From assembly GCF_013391805.1 (NCBI RefSeq), contig NZ_CP058364.1:992501-1056500 (forward strand): a DNA stretch of 64,000 nt, in the 5' to 3' direction. Position numbers and translations under genes: made by a program. Below are positions 54,807 through 63,685 of the stretch, in pieces (position 1 is the first letter of the stretch; every line of letters begins with the position of its first letter). Below the pieces are notes generated by a model that worked only from the letters and a program-made list of their open reading frames with translations, was not told the origin of the DNA and did no database searches. This DNA comes from Galbibacter sp. BG1 (GTDB taxonomy: Bacteria > Bacteroidota > Bacteroidia > Flavobacteriales > Flavobacteriaceae).

Positions 54807-55697
54807 ATGAAAACATCTAAAATTTTACTTTTAACGGCAACCCTATTGCTCACTACATCGATTACGAAAGCCCAAGGAATTATCGATGGCTATTTTAAAA
54901 ATCAAGGAGATGGAACAGTGGCGCTTTCTTACACCATAAGCAATTACACCTCCTTTTATGTAGGCGAAAACGAAGCTCCGGCCTCTCCTATCGGACATGC
55001 TTCTCAAGATATTTATAACTTATACGCCAACTACGGAATTACCGACAATTTGCTAGCAGTTGTAAACCTACCATATATTTCCGCTACGTCAGAAAATCCA
55101 GATCCTATAACTGGTGAAGATTCAGTATCTGACTTTCAAGACTTGGTCATTGCTTTAAAGTGGAGACCTTTTAAGTCGGATTTAAGTGGTGGATTTATCA
55201 ATTATTTTGTTTCTGCAGGAGCCGCTTTTCCCCTTGGTTATGAGCCCAACGGAATCCTCTCCATAGGAAACGGCGCTACCAGCATCGATGGAAAACTGGG
55301 AGTCCATTTTCAAAGCAATTCTGGATTCTTTACAACAATTACCGGTGGTTATAGTTTTAGAACGGAGGCAGACAACAATTTAATGCCCAATTTCGACGGC
55401 GATTACGATGTTCCAAATGCCGTACTGTTTGGAGGAAAAATTGGTTGGGCTACCGAAAAAGTCTATTTAGAAGGATGGATAGACCACCAAACCTCTACAG
55501 CCGGTGTGGATATTATGGGACCAGGATTTATGGGTAATTTTCCTGAAACAAAAGTAAATTATACCATGTTGGGAGCTAATTCCTACTTTTCATTTTTTAA
55601 ACACTTCGGAATTAATGCCGGGTTTGGAACTATTGTTGATGGTAGAAATATAGGAGAGTCATCTTTCTTTACCACTGCTCTTGTTTATAACTATTAG
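54807..55697 (+). CDS. Outer-membrane beta-barrel protein, unknown ligand
   Basis: 296 residues. A clear signal peptide (cleavage near SITKAQ) is followed by repeated amphipathic strands rich in aromatic and Gly residues (for example GTVALSYTISNYTSFYVGEN, LYANYGITDNLLAVVNLPYI, FTTITGGYSFRTEA), ending FFTTALVYNY with a terminal aromatic residue. This is typical of a 10-14-strand outer-membrane barrel, like the alpha-type meta-pathway phenol degradation / transporter-like group. The DUF547 gene starts 11 nt downstream, so they form an operon. I do not recognise a closer family. Confidence 0.72.
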   Translation: MKTSKILLLTATLLLTTSITKAQGIIDGYFKNQGDGTVALSYTISNYTSFYVGENEAPASPIGHASQDIYNLYANYGITDNLLAVVNLPYISATSENPDPITGEDSVSDFQDLVIALKWRPFKSDLSGGFINYFVSAGAAFPLGYEPNGILSIGNGATSIDGKLGVHFQSNSGFFTTITGGYSFRTEADNNLMPNFDGDYDVPNAVLFGGKIGWATEKVYLEGWIDHQTSTAGVDIMGPGFMGNFPETKVNYTMLGANSYFSFFKHFGINAGFGTIVDGRNIGESSFFTTALVYNY

Positions 55698-55708
55698 AAA
55701 AAAACCAA

Positions 55709-56422
55709 ATGAAAATCAACAAAGTAGTATACTTAGCTTCAATAATTTTTATAGCTTTTAGCTTTACACCCACCCTAGCCCAGAAACCAGATTCGTCGGT
55801 TTGGAATGCACTTCTTCAGGAAAATGTTTCTGAAGAAGGGATGGTTTCCTATAAAAGTTTCAATAGTGAAGAATTGGATCTTTACCTTAAGGAGCTCAAA
55901 AAATATCCGCCCAAAGATTCTTGGAGCAAAAAAGAAAAATTATCATACTGGATCAATGCTTACAATGCTTTCACCATAAAATTGATATTGGATAATTATC
56001 CCCTAAAAAGTATAAAAGACATAAAAGATCCTTGGGACAAACAGTTTATTGAAATTGATAGAGAACGGTTTTCGCTGAACCATATCGAACACGAAATACT
56101 ACGGAAGATGGATGAACCCCGCATTCACTTTGCCATTAATTGCGCGTCTATCTCCTGCCCTAAACTTCTCAATCAAGCTTTTATTCCGAGTAAGTTAGAC
56201 GAACAGCTGGAAACGGTAACCCGGGAATTCATTAACGACACCGCTAAGAATGAGCTATCACATGAAAAAATTGAAATCTCTGCACTATTTAAATGGTTTC
56301 GGGAAGATTTTGAAAAAAAACAAACCCTTATAGGATTTTTAAACAAGTACAGCAAAGTAACTATCGATAAAAATGCTGAAATAACCTACAAACCCTATAA
56401 TTGGAATTTGAATGGTAAATGA
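55709..56422 (+). CDS. Exported DUF547-domain protein
   Basis: 237 residues with a signal peptide (cleavage near PTLAQ). The DUF547 domain covers most of the rest: WNALLQENVSEEGMVSYKSF at the start, KLSYWINAYNAFTIKLIL, the motif HFAINCASISCPKL, and a late SALFKWFREDF. The conserved Cys and His suggest a papain-like or metal site, but no activity is known. It is co-transcribed with the barrel gene and followed by a terminator, then by the ribosomal protein operon. Probably periplasmic. Confidence 0.87.
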   Translation: MKINKVVYLASIIFIAFSFTPTLAQKPDSSVWNALLQENVSEEGMVSYKSFNSEELDLYLKELKKYPPKDSWSKKEKLSYWINAYNAFTIKLILDNYPLKSIKDIKDPWDKQFIEIDRERFSLNHIEHEILRKMDEPRIHFAINCASISCPKLLNQAFIPSKLDEQLETVTREFINDTAKNELSHEKIEISALFKWFREDFEKKQTLIGFLNKYSKVTIDKNAEITYKPYNWNLNGK

Positions 56423-56441
56423 ATTAATTTTGTAAATAAAT

Positions 56442-56472
56442 AAGGAGCTATATTTAAATTTAGCTCCTTTTT
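56442..56472 (+). terminator. Intrinsic terminator after the DUF547 gene
   Basis: AAGGAGCTA pairs with TAGCTCCTT around a 10-nt loop, followed by TTTT. It separates the barrel/DUF547 operon from the rplM promoter. Confidence 0.85.
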
Positions 56473-56594
56473 AGTTTTTAGAAATACTCCATATAGCTTT
56501 ACAATTAAATTACAAAAGGTGTCATTTTAATTCGTCGCCTATAACTTACTATAAACCAACTGCTTTAAAACAAGAAATAATTAACACCCCCTAT

Positions 56595-56624
56595 TTGTAA
56601 ATAACATAAATAGTTGTACTTTTG
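56595..56624 (+). promoter_or_regulatory. Consensus Bacteroidota promoter of the rplM operon
   Basis: TTG (56595-56597), 19 nt, TACTTTTG (56617-56624). Both the -7 box and the spacing are perfect for the main sigma factor of this phylum. Transcription should begin near 56630, leaving a leader of about 60 nt. Confidence 0.85.
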
Positions 56625-56633
56625 CACCCCATT

Positions 56634-56656
56634 ATCCCGAATTCACGTTTGGGGAT
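56634..56656 (+). promoter_or_regulatory. Hairpin in the rplM leader, possible L13 autoregulatory element
   Basis: ATCCC (56634-56638) pairs with GGGAT (56652-56656) right after the expected transcription start. Ribosomal operons often carry leaders bound by one of their products. The hairpin is short, so this is tentative. Confidence 0.3.
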
Positions 56657-56692
56657 GGGAATGGAATGTTTAATTTTTTAAAAAAAGTTAGT

Positions 56693-57148
56693 GTGGATAC
56701 ATTAAGCTACAAAACAATTTCGGCAAACAAAGCTACTGTAGACAAACAGTGGGTTTTAGTAGATGCTGAAGGTCAGACGCTAGGCCGTCTTTCTTCTAAG
56801 GTAGCCAAGCTACTTAGAGGTAAGTACAAGCCTAATTACACACCGCATGTAGACTGTGGAGATAATGTTGTAATTATCAATGCAGAAAAAATCAACTTAA
56901 CTGGTAAAAAATGGGATGCTAAAGAATACGTGCGTCACACAGGTTACCCAGGCGGTCAAAGAACAACAACAGCTACGGAGCTTTTCAAAAAAGACCCTAC
57001 TCGTTTGTTGGAGAAATCTATTAAAGGAATGCTTCCTAAAAATAAGTTAGGTGCAGAGCTATTCCGCAATTTAAAAGTGTATGTTGGTACAGAGCACGCT
57101 CAAGAAGCTCAAAAACCAACTGCAATTAACTTAAACGATCTTAAATAA
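56693..57148 (+). CDS. rplM: 50S ribosomal protein L13
   Basis: 151 residues from a GTG start giving VDTLSYKT, the usual N-terminus and length of this protein in flavobacteria. An ATG 27 nt upstream would add nine residues (MFNFLKKVS) without homology; it cannot be excluded. Motifs: WVLVDAEGQTLGRLSSKVA, KYKPNYTPHVDCGDNVVIIN, HTGYPGG, and a LKVYVGTEHAQEAQKP tail. It binds 23S rRNA early in assembly. Its stop overlaps the rpsI start (TAATG), so the two are translationally coupled. Confidence 0.96.
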   Translation: MDTLSYKTISANKATVDKQWVLVDAEGQTLGRLSSKVAKLLRGKYKPNYTPHVDCGDNVVIINAEKINLTGKKWDAKEYVRHTGYPGGQRTTTATELFKKDPTRLLEKSIKGMLPKNKLGAELFRNLKVYVGTEHAQEAQKPTAINLNDLK

Positions 57149-57534
57149 TGGAAGTAATTCACAAAATCGGCAGAAGAAAAACTGCAGTTGCAAGAGTGTA
57201 CGTTTCTGAAGGTAAAGGAAACATCACCATCAACAAAAAAGAATTTAAGCAATACTTCCCAACACCAACATTACAGTACAAAGTACAACAACCACTTTCT
57301 TTAACAGAAAACGTTGAGAACTTTGATATTAAAGTAAATGTTTACGGTGGTGGTGTAACTGGACAAGCAGAAGCAATTCGCTTGGCTATCTCCAGAGCAC
57401 TTTGCGAAGTAGATGCAGAAAACAGAGGAACTCTTAAACCAGAAGGATTACTTACTAGAGATCCAAGAATGGTAGAGCGTAAGAAATTCGGTCAGAAGAA
57501 AGCACGTAAGAAATTCCAATTCTCGAAACGTTAA
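57148..57534 (+). CDS. rpsI: 30S ribosomal protein S9
   Basis: 128 residues, normal size. HKIGRRKTAVARVYV at the start, KQYFPTPTLQYKVQQPL in the middle, and the conserved basic tail ending KFGQKKARKKFQFSKR, whose last residues reach the P-site tRNA. Start overlaps the rplM stop by one base. Followed by a 204-nt gap before rpsB. Confidence 0.97.
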   Translation: MEVIHKIGRRKTAVARVYVSEGKGNITINKKEFKQYFPTPTLQYKVQQPLSLTENVENFDIKVNVYGGGVTGQAEAIRLAISRALCEVDAENRGTLKPEGLLTRDPRMVERKKFGQKKARKKFQFSKR

Positions 57535-57738
57535 TCTGTATCCAATTTTACATGTGTTTTATACACATTGTTCATTTATTATTGAATTTAAAACATGTCG
57601 TTGCTTTCTTTTTTGAAAAAGAAAGAAAGATCAGTTTAGCATCCAAATGGTAAAGGCAATCGAATTTTTCGTGACCACTTTAACATTGCTAAATACAAAA
57701 CCCACCTTGTGGGCAACGGAACGTAAACTATTACAAAA
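57535..57738 (+). promoter_or_regulatory. rpsI-rpsB intergenic region with hairpins, candidate rpsB leader
   Basis: CTTTCTTT (57604-57611) pairs with AAAGAAAG (57622-57629). CCCAC (57701-57705) pairs with GTGGG (57709-57713), 26 nt before the rpsB start. I see no consensus promoter. S2 leaders that bind S2 are known in several phyla; here the structure is only suggestive. Confidence 0.4.
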
Positions 57739-58536
57739 ATGGCAAATAACATAGAAGTTAAAGATTTACTAGAAGCAGGTGTACATTTTGGTCACCTTAC
57801 TAGAAAATGGAATCCAAATATGGCTCCTTATATCTACATGGAGCGTAACGGGATCCACGTTATCAATTTATACAAAACAGCTGCTAAAATCGAAGAGGCG
57901 AACGAAGCGCTTAAAAAGATTGCAGCATCAGGTAGAAAAATACTATTTGTAGCTACCAAAAAACAAGCAAAAGATATCGTTGCAGACAAAGCAGGAGCTG
58001 TAAACATGCCTTACATCACAGAAAGATGGCCAGGTGGTATGCTTACCAACTTTGTAACTATCAGAAAAGCCGTTAAGAAAATGGCCTCTATCGATAGAAT
58101 GAAAAAAGATGGTACTTTCGATACGCTTTCTAAAAAAGAAAAACTACAAGTAGATCGTTTAAGAGCTAAGCTTGAGAAAAACTTAGGTTCTATTTCAGAC
58201 ATGACTCGCTTACCAGGAGCGTTGTTTATTGTAGACACCATGCGTGAACATATCGCAGTGAAAGAAGCACAAAAATTAAACATTCCAATATTTGCAATGG
58301 TAGATACAAACTCAGACCCAAGAGAGGTAGAGTATGTTATACCATCTAATGACGATGCTTCTAAATCTATCGAAAAAGTTCTTTCTCATGTAACTGGAGC
58401 AATTGCTGAAGGTCTTTCTGACAGAAAAGCTGATAAAGCTGCTGAAAAGAAAGCTGAAGAAGAAGAAGAATCAAAAGCAGAACAAGAGGCTAAAGAGAAA
58501 AAAGCTAAAGCCCTAGAAGCTGAAGATAACGAATAA
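57739..58536 (+). CDS. rpsB: 30S ribosomal protein S2
   Basis: 265 residues. DLLEAGVHFGHLTRKWNPNMAPYIY at the N-terminus, ITERWPGGMLTNF, DMTRLPGALFIVDT and PIFAMVDTNSDP are all S2 signatures. The C-terminal ~40 residues are a highly charged Lys/Glu tail (KADKAAEKKAEEEEESKAEQ begins near 233), longer than in E. coli and common in Bacteroidota. It is in the usual order before tsf, with large hairpins between. Confidence 0.97.
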   Translation: MANNIEVKDLLEAGVHFGHLTRKWNPNMAPYIYMERNGIHVINLYKTAAKIEEANEALKKIAASGRKILFVATKKQAKDIVADKAGAVNMPYITERWPGGMLTNFVTIRKAVKKMASIDRMKKDGTFDTLSKKEKLQVDRLRAKLEKNLGSISDMTRLPGALFIVDTMREHIAVKEAQKLNIPIFAMVDTNSDPREVEYVIPSNDDASKSIEKVLSHVTGAIAEGLSDRKADKAAEKKAEEEEESKAEQEAKEKKAKALEAEDNE

Positions 58537-58546
58537 ATAATATTTT

Positions 58547-58610
58547 AATAAAGTCGTTAACCTCTATCTTCTTTACTTTAGTATTGGAAAATAAGGATAA
58601 CGACTTTATT
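58547..58610 (+). terminator. Long-stem hairpin between rpsB and tsf
   Basis: AATAAAGTCGTTA (58547-58559) and TAACGACTTTATT (58598-58610) are exact complements with a 38-nt loop. It is probably a terminator or processing site that lowers tsf transcription. Confidence 0.6.
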
Positions 58611-58620
58611 TAGATAAAGC

Positions 58621-58648
58621 ACCTCAAAGTTATATCTTGGAGGTTTTC
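58621..58648 (+). terminator. Second hairpin between rpsB and tsf
   Basis: ACCTC (58621-58625) with AAG pairs with CTT and GAGGT (58640-58644), followed by TTTT. It follows directly on the longer hairpin, so the two may act as a tandem terminator or RNase site. Confidence 0.5.
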
Positions 58649-58725
58649 AAAAAAAATTAAAAATCATCCCAATATGCAGGGGCACAAGAACAAACCCTTC
58701 ATAACGGATTAAAATTAATATAGAA

Positions 58726-59550
58726 ATGGCAAAAATTACAGCCGCTGAAGTTAATAAGCTTAGAAAAGCAACCGGTGCAGGTATGATGGATTGTAAAAAT
58801 GCATTGGTAGAAGCTGAAGGCGATTTTGATACTGCAGTAGAAGTACTTCGTAAAAAAGGACAAAAAGTAGCTGCTAAAAGAGCAGATAGAGAATCTACAG
58901 AAGGTGCCGTTATAGCAAAAGTTAACGATGCCAGCAATAAAGGTGTTATTGTTTCCCTTAACTGTGAAACAGATTTCGTTGCTAAAAACGATTCTTTTGT
59001 AAGTTTGGCAAACGATCTTGCAGACTTGGCACTAAACCATGATTCTAAGGAAGAACTATTAGAAGCAGACTATAAAGGATTAACAGTTTCTGAGAAATTA
59101 ATCGAGCAAACCGGAGTAATTGGTGAGAAAATCGAAATTGGTGACTTTAGAACTTTAGAAGCTCCATTCGTAGGCTCTTACATTCACGCAGGTAATAAAA
59201 TTGCTACACTAGTAGGTCTTTCTGCAAATGTAGAAAATGCAGATACCGCAGCCAAAGACGTAGCAATGCAAGCTGCCGCTATGAACCCTGTTGCTTTAGA
59301 CGAGAGTGGTGTAGACCAAGAAGTGATCGATAAAGAAATCGAAATTGCTAAAGATACACTTAGAGCAGAAGGGAAACCAGAAGCTATGCTAGACAATATC
59401 GCAAAAGGTAAATTACAACGTTTCTTTAAAGACAACACTTTGGTAAACCAAGATTTTATTAAAGACAGCAAACAAAGCGTTGCCGGTTACGTAAAATCTT
59501 TTGACAAAGACCTTACCGTTGTTGCTTTTGAAAGAGTAGCATTAGGATAA
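58726..59550 (+). CDS. tsf: Elongation factor Ts
   Basis: 274 residues. It exchanges GDP for GTP on EF-Tu. Motifs: EVNKLRKATGAGMMDCKNALVE in the N-terminal UBA domain, VSLNCETDFVAKNDSF in the core (the TDFV loop that enters EF-Tu), and MNPVALDE later. Length agrees with the family. It has an intrinsic terminator just after it, so pyrH has its own unit. Confidence 0.97.
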   Translation: MAKITAAEVNKLRKATGAGMMDCKNALVEAEGDFDTAVEVLRKKGQKVAAKRADRESTEGAVIAKVNDASNKGVIVSLNCETDFVAKNDSFVSLANDLADLALNHDSKEELLEADYKGLTVSEKLIEQTGVIGEKIEIGDFRTLEAPFVGSYIHAGNKIATLVGLSANVENADTAAKDVAMQAAAMNPVALDESGVDQEVIDKEIEIAKDTLRAEGKPEAMLDNIAKGKLQRFFKDNTLVNQDFIKDSKQSVAGYVKSFDKDLTVVAFERVALG

Positions 59551-59587
59551 TTTTTTAGCTTATTTTTTAAATAAGCGATTTCCATAT

Positions 59588-59623
59588 AAACCACTTTTGA
59601 TTTTTTTCAAAAGTGGTTTTTTT
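59588..59623 (+). terminator. Intrinsic terminator of tsf
   Basis: AAACCACTTTTGA pairs exactly with TCAAAAGTGGTTT, with a T-rich loop and a T run after. A weaker hairpin (GCTTATT/AATAAGC) lies directly before it at about 59558-59576. Confidence 0.92.
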
Positions 59624-59708
59624 ATACCCCAGATTCCGTATCGGCTACTTAATTATTTTCCTTATTTTTGCTTCGGAAAATTTCAGGAACAATCTTCAAA
59701 AGAAAAAC

Positions 59709-60416
59709 ATGCAATACAATAGAATACTTCTAAAACTAAGTGGCGAAGCTCTAATGGGTGAAAGACAATACGGCATAGACCCCGCTAGGCTTAAAGAATA
59801 TGCAGAGGAAATAAAATCGGTAATAGACAAAGGTGTAGAAGTAGCTGTTGTAATTGGTGGTGGTAATATTTTCAGGGGTGTTGCAGGAGCCAGTAATGGT
59901 ATGGATCGTGTACAAGGAGACCATATGGGGATGTTGGCCACCGTAATTAACGGCTTGGCTTTGCAATCAGCCTTGGAAGACGAAGGTATTGAAACCCGCT
60001 TACAATCTGCCATTAAAATAAACGAAGTTGCCGAACCTTTCATTAGAAGACGCGCTGTGAGACATTTGGAAAAAGGCCGTGTTGTAATCTTTGGAGGAGG
60101 AACAGGAAACCCTTATTTTACAACCGACTCCGCCGCGGTTTTACGCGCTATCGAGATTGATGCCGATGTTATTTTAAAAGGAACACGCGTAGATGGTATC
60201 TACACCTCCGACCCAGAGAAAAACAAAGATGCCACTAAGTTTGATAACATTACCTTCAAAGATGTTCTAAACAAAGGCCTAAAAGTAATGGATACCACAG
60301 CGTTCACTTTAAGTCAAGAAAACGAACTACCAATAATAGTTTTCGATATGAACAAAAAAGGAAACTTGGTTAAAGTGATATCCGGCGAAAAAATTGGTAC
60401 AAAAGTGAATCTTTAA
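59709..60416 (+). CDS. pyrH: UMP kinase
   Basis: 235 residues from the ATG giving [17 protein letters not shown]; a longer frame starting 96 nt upstream runs through the terminator and is not real. It makes UDP from UMP. Amino-acid-kinase motifs: [31 protein letters not shown], and [39 protein letters not shown] -7-like box lies about 40 nt upstream (59663-59670). It is followed by frr after 46 nt, the usual order. Confidence 0.97.
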   Translation: MQYNRILLKLSGEALMGERQYGIDPARLKEYAEEIKSVIDKGVEVAVVIGGGNIFRGVAGASNGMDRVQGDHMGMLATVINGLALQSALEDEGIETRLQSAIKINEVAEPFIRRRAVRHLEKGRVVIFGGGTGNPYFTTDSAAVLRAIEIDADVILKGTRVDGIYTSDPEKNKDATKFDNITFKDVLNKGLKVMDTTAFTLSQENELPIIVFDMNKKGNLVKVISGEKIGTKVNL

Positions 60417-60462
60417 TTATATTGGCATACAATTAGCTAAACTATTTTAAACATTAATAGTT

Positions 60463-61017
60463 ATGAACGAAGAAGTAGATTTTATATTAGATACCGCCAA
60501 AGAATCGATGGACGGCGCAATAAAACATTTAGAGAAAGAATTTGTAAATATTCGTGCAGGAAAAGCAAGCCCTGCTATGGTTGGGAGTGTAATGGTAGAA
60601 TATTATGGCTCGCCTACCCCACTAACCCAAGTAGCCAATGTAAATACCCCAGACGGAAGAACGATCTCTATCCAGCCTTGGGAAAAAGGAATGCTACAAG
60701 AGATTGAAAGAGGTATCATGATGGCCAATTTAGGTTTTAATCCAATGAATAACGGGGAAATGGTTATTATTAATGTCCCACCATTAACTGAAGAACGCCG
60801 TAAAGATTTGGCCAAACAGGCAAAGGCAGAAGCAGAAGATGCGAAAGTTTCTATTAGAACGGCAAGACAAGAGGCCAACAAAGAAATAAAAAAGCTAGAC
60901 GCTTCTGAAGACGTACAAGCGAATGCTGAAGTTGATGTACAGGAAATGACTGATAGATACATCAAAAAAGTAGACGAAGTTTTGGCCGTGAAGGAAAAAG
61001 AAATTATGACCGTTTAA
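60463..61017 (+). CDS. frr: Ribosome recycling factor
   Basis: 184 residues. It splits the ribosome after termination with EF-G. Motifs: HLEKEFVNIRAGKASPAMVG at the N-terminal helix, VEYYGSPTPLTQVANVNTPD, and NVPPLTEERRKDLAKQAK. The C-terminal ends with a short helix. An intrinsic terminator follows after 26 nt, closing the pyrH-frr unit. Confidence 0.97.
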   Translation: MNEEVDFILDTAKESMDGAIKHLEKEFVNIRAGKASPAMVGSVMVEYYGSPTPLTQVANVNTPDGRTISIQPWEKGMLQEIERGIMMANLGFNPMNNGEMVIINVPPLTEERRKDLAKQAKAEAEDAKVSIRTARQEANKEIKKLDASEDVQANAEVDVQEMTDRYIKKVDEVLAVKEKEIMTV

Positions 61018-61043
61018 CGTACGTTAAACTTTCAATAAAATTT

Positions 61044-61076
61044 TAAAGCGACTTTCAACAGTCGCTTTTATTTTTT
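61044..61076 (+). terminator. Intrinsic terminator of frr
   Basis: TAAAGCGACT pairs with AGTCGCTTTA around a 6-nt loop, followed by a T-rich tract. Confidence 0.9.
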
Positions 61077-61117
61077 GTAACATTACAGCACCTCAAGAAA
61101 AGATTAATTACGCGTAA

Positions 61118-63640
61118 ATGAAGCATTTCAGGTTTCTTATAATTAGTATGTTTTTACTGGCGGGAATATATGTCCAAGCCCAAGAAACCATTACTGGAAA
61201 GGTCGTAGACATAACAAATAACAATCCGCTTCCTTTTGCCACTATTGTCGCCAATAATAATAAAACCACCATTACCGATGTAGACGGTTATTTTTCACTT
61301 GAAAGAAACCAAGATCTGAAAACCCTTAACATAAGCTATGTGGGGTATTCGCCAAAACAGGTTATCATTGATTCTTCAGAATATATAAAAGTATCGTTGG
61401 CAAAAAGCATCGAAGCATTGGATGAAGTGGTCGTAGAAGAAAAACAAAATGCTGCTAGGGAAATTATTAAAAAAGCTATTGCCAGTAGAAAAACAAACAA
61501 CCCTCTAGACAATTTAAACACCTACAACTACAACAGTTACAGCAAACTTATAATAACGGCCGATAAAGACTCTATTAATGGCAGTATAGATTCTATTTTT
61601 AAAGTAAAAAGAAAAGGTTTAAAGTTTAAAAAAATAGACTCCACGAATTACGATGTAAAAAAAATATTGGACAAATCGCATTTGTACATTGTTGAAAAAG
61701 CATCCAATTTTTTGTATTCAAAAAATAGAGGTCAACGGGAAAATATACTCGGCGCACGAATGGCCGGTTTTAAAAAGCCTATTTATGAGGTGCTGGCGCT
61801 AGAAATGCAATCATTTTCCTTTTATAAAAATAGATATGAAGTTTTTGGTACGGAATTCATCAGTCCACTCGGGGAAAAAGCACTAAAAACATATAATTAC
61901 AGAATTCTAGATACCGTTATAGAGCAAGAGCGTGAAGGATATATGATCCATTATTTTCCGAAGAAAGGAAAAGAACTCATTGCTTTGGAAGGCGTGCTTT
62001 ATATAGATGCCAAAAGTTATGCTTTGCAAAAAACAATTTCCCAGCTTAATGCAGCTATCGATATACAAGCGGTACAGCATTACCAATATTTTCCAAAAAA
62101 CAATATTTGGTTCCCTACCTCCAGTAATGTAGTGGTTGGAAAGGGGGAAAACGATCACGTGGTGAATTTATTCGGTGCCCTTCGCATAGCCACCAGCTCG
62201 ACCATGCAAGATTCTTCCATGGTAAGCACCAATCCAGACGATCTTACCAAACATCTCTATTTAAAGTCTGAGACCAAAAACTTCGATATTAGACTCAACG
62301 AACCTGTAACCATTGAACGCCAAGGAACCGCCATTAAATTAGTCAATGCAGCAACGACCAGAGACGAAAATTTTTGGAATTCCTATAGAACCAAAAGCAT
62401 TACCAATAAAGAAAAGGAAACCTACAAGGTGGTAGATAGCATTGTTACCTCTGGAAACTTCGAGAATAAACTTTCCTTTATAAGGAAGGTAATGGTTGGT
62501 TATGTAAGTACAAAATATGTTGATTTCGACTATAAATCGCTTCTTAAGTTTAATCGCTATGAAGGATTTCGCCTTGGTATGAGCGCTATTACCAACAATA
62601 ATTTCTCTACTAAATACAAATTAAGCGCCTACGGAGCCTACGGAACGAAAGATGCCGATTTTAAATACGGATTTAGTGCAGAACGCAGGTTGGATAAATA
62701 CGACGACACTAGGCTGGGGATTAGCTATAAGGACGATCTTGTGGAAACCGGAAGCCTTTCTTTTATAACAGATGGCAGGGCATTTTATTTGTTTGAACCA
62801 CGACTGTTTAATTTGAGTCAGTTTCAAAAAGTAAAAGATATAAGTACATACCTTACGCATGACTTTACGCCAAAGTTAAGCTCGAAGTTTCAATTATCGC
62901 ATCAAGATGTCGATCCAACCTTCGACTATACTTTTACCAACGACGGAAAAACGTACAACTCCTATCAAATTAGCTCGATCACTGCTTCTTTCCAATGGAA
63001 CCCATTTAACACTTATATGCAGACCAGCGAAGGGAAAATCGTGGTTGAAAATAAATATCCACAGTTTACCTTACAAACTTCTCAGGCACTACGGGATGTG
63101 TTCGATAGTGATTTGAGTTTTTCTAAAGTAGCTATGCGGGTTATGCACGAAATACAACCACTGAATAAGGGAAAAACAACCTTGCTTTTTGTTGGCGGGA
63201 TTGGTTTTGGAGACCTTCCCATTACAGAGCTGTATAACACTTCCCCCAACCAGCCCGACGGAGAGCAAATTTTAGATAGGTTCTCGGTAGCTGGCAGGGA
63301 TAGCTTTGAAACCATGTACTTTAATGAATTCTTTTCCGATAGATATTTGGTATTTCAAGGGAAACACTTTTTCAAGCGGTTTAATATTACACCAAAATTC
63401 CGACCCGAACTTGTACTTATTTCAAGGTTTGCCATTGGAAACATTTCTGAAAGACAACAGCATGAAGGGGTCGATTTTCAATCTTTGGAAAACGGCTACC
63501 TGGAAAGCGGTCTGGAGATCAATAAAATTATCAAAGGCTTCGGTGTCAACTTCATGTACCGCTATGGCGCTTACCATTTACCAAATTTCGACGACAACAT
63601 TTCCCTTAAGTTCACTTACTATTTTAGTTTAGGTTTTTAG
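61118..63640 (+). CDS. DUF5686 outer-membrane protein with carboxypeptidase-like N-terminal domain
   Basis: 840 residues. The signal peptide (cleavage near GIYVQAQ) is followed by a CarboxypepD_reg-like domain (about 24-105, ITGKVVDITNNNPLPFATIV). The DUF5686 region (about 110-840) has AAREIIKKAIASRKTNNPLD and many beta-strands, ending NISLKFTYYFSLGF with an aromatic terminus, so it forms an outer-membrane barrel. No TonB box or plug is seen, so it is not a TonB receptor. The family is found only in Bacteroidota; its role is unknown. A transporter gene starts right after it. Confidence 0.85.
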   Translation: MKHFRFLIISMFLLAGIYVQAQETITGKVVDITNNNPLPFATIVANNNKTTITDVDGYFSLERNQDLKTLNISYVGYSPKQVIIDSSEYIKVSLAKSIEALDEVVVEEKQNAAREIIKKAIASRKTNNPLDNLNTYNYNSYSKLIITADKDSINGSIDSIFKVKRKGLKFKKIDSTNYDVKKILDKSHLYIVEKASNFLYSKNRGQRENILGARMAGFKKPIYEVLALEMQSFSFYKNRYEVFGTEFISPLGEKALKTYNYRILDTVIEQEREGYMIHYFPKKGKELIALEGVLYIDAKSYALQKTISQLNAAIDIQAVQHYQYFPKNNIWFPTSSNVVVGKGENDHVVNLFGALRIATSSTMQDSSMVSTNPDDLTKHLYLKSETKNFDIRLNEPVTIERQGTAIKLVNAATTRDENFWNSYRTKSITNKEKETYKVVDSIVTSGNFENKLSFIRKVMVGYVSTKYVDFDYKSLLKFNRYEGFRLGMSAITNNNFSTKYKLSAYGAYGTKDADFKYGFSAERRLDKYDDTRLGISYKDDLVETGSLSFITDGRAFYLFEPRLFNLSQFQKVKDISTYLTHDFTPKLSSKFQLSHQDVDPTFDYTFTNDGKTYNSYQISSITASFQWNPFNTYMQTSEGKIVVENKYPQFTLQTSQALRDVFDSDLSFSKVAMRVMHEIQPLNKGKTTLLFVGGIGFGDLPITELYNTSPNQPDGEQILDRFSVAGRDSFETMYFNEFFSDRYLVFQGKHFFKRFNITPKFRPELVLISRFAIGNISERQQHEGVDFQSLENGYLESGLEINKIIKGFGVNFMYRYGAYHLPNFDDNISLKFTYYFSLGF

Positions 63641-63685
63641 GCTCATTGCCTGATGTTGCGTACCTTTGCACGGAAATTTTATCGA

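Noticed and set aside
59613-59708. Longer N-terminus for pyrH
   Set aside because: It starts in the T run of the tsf terminator and adds residues not found in UMP kinases.
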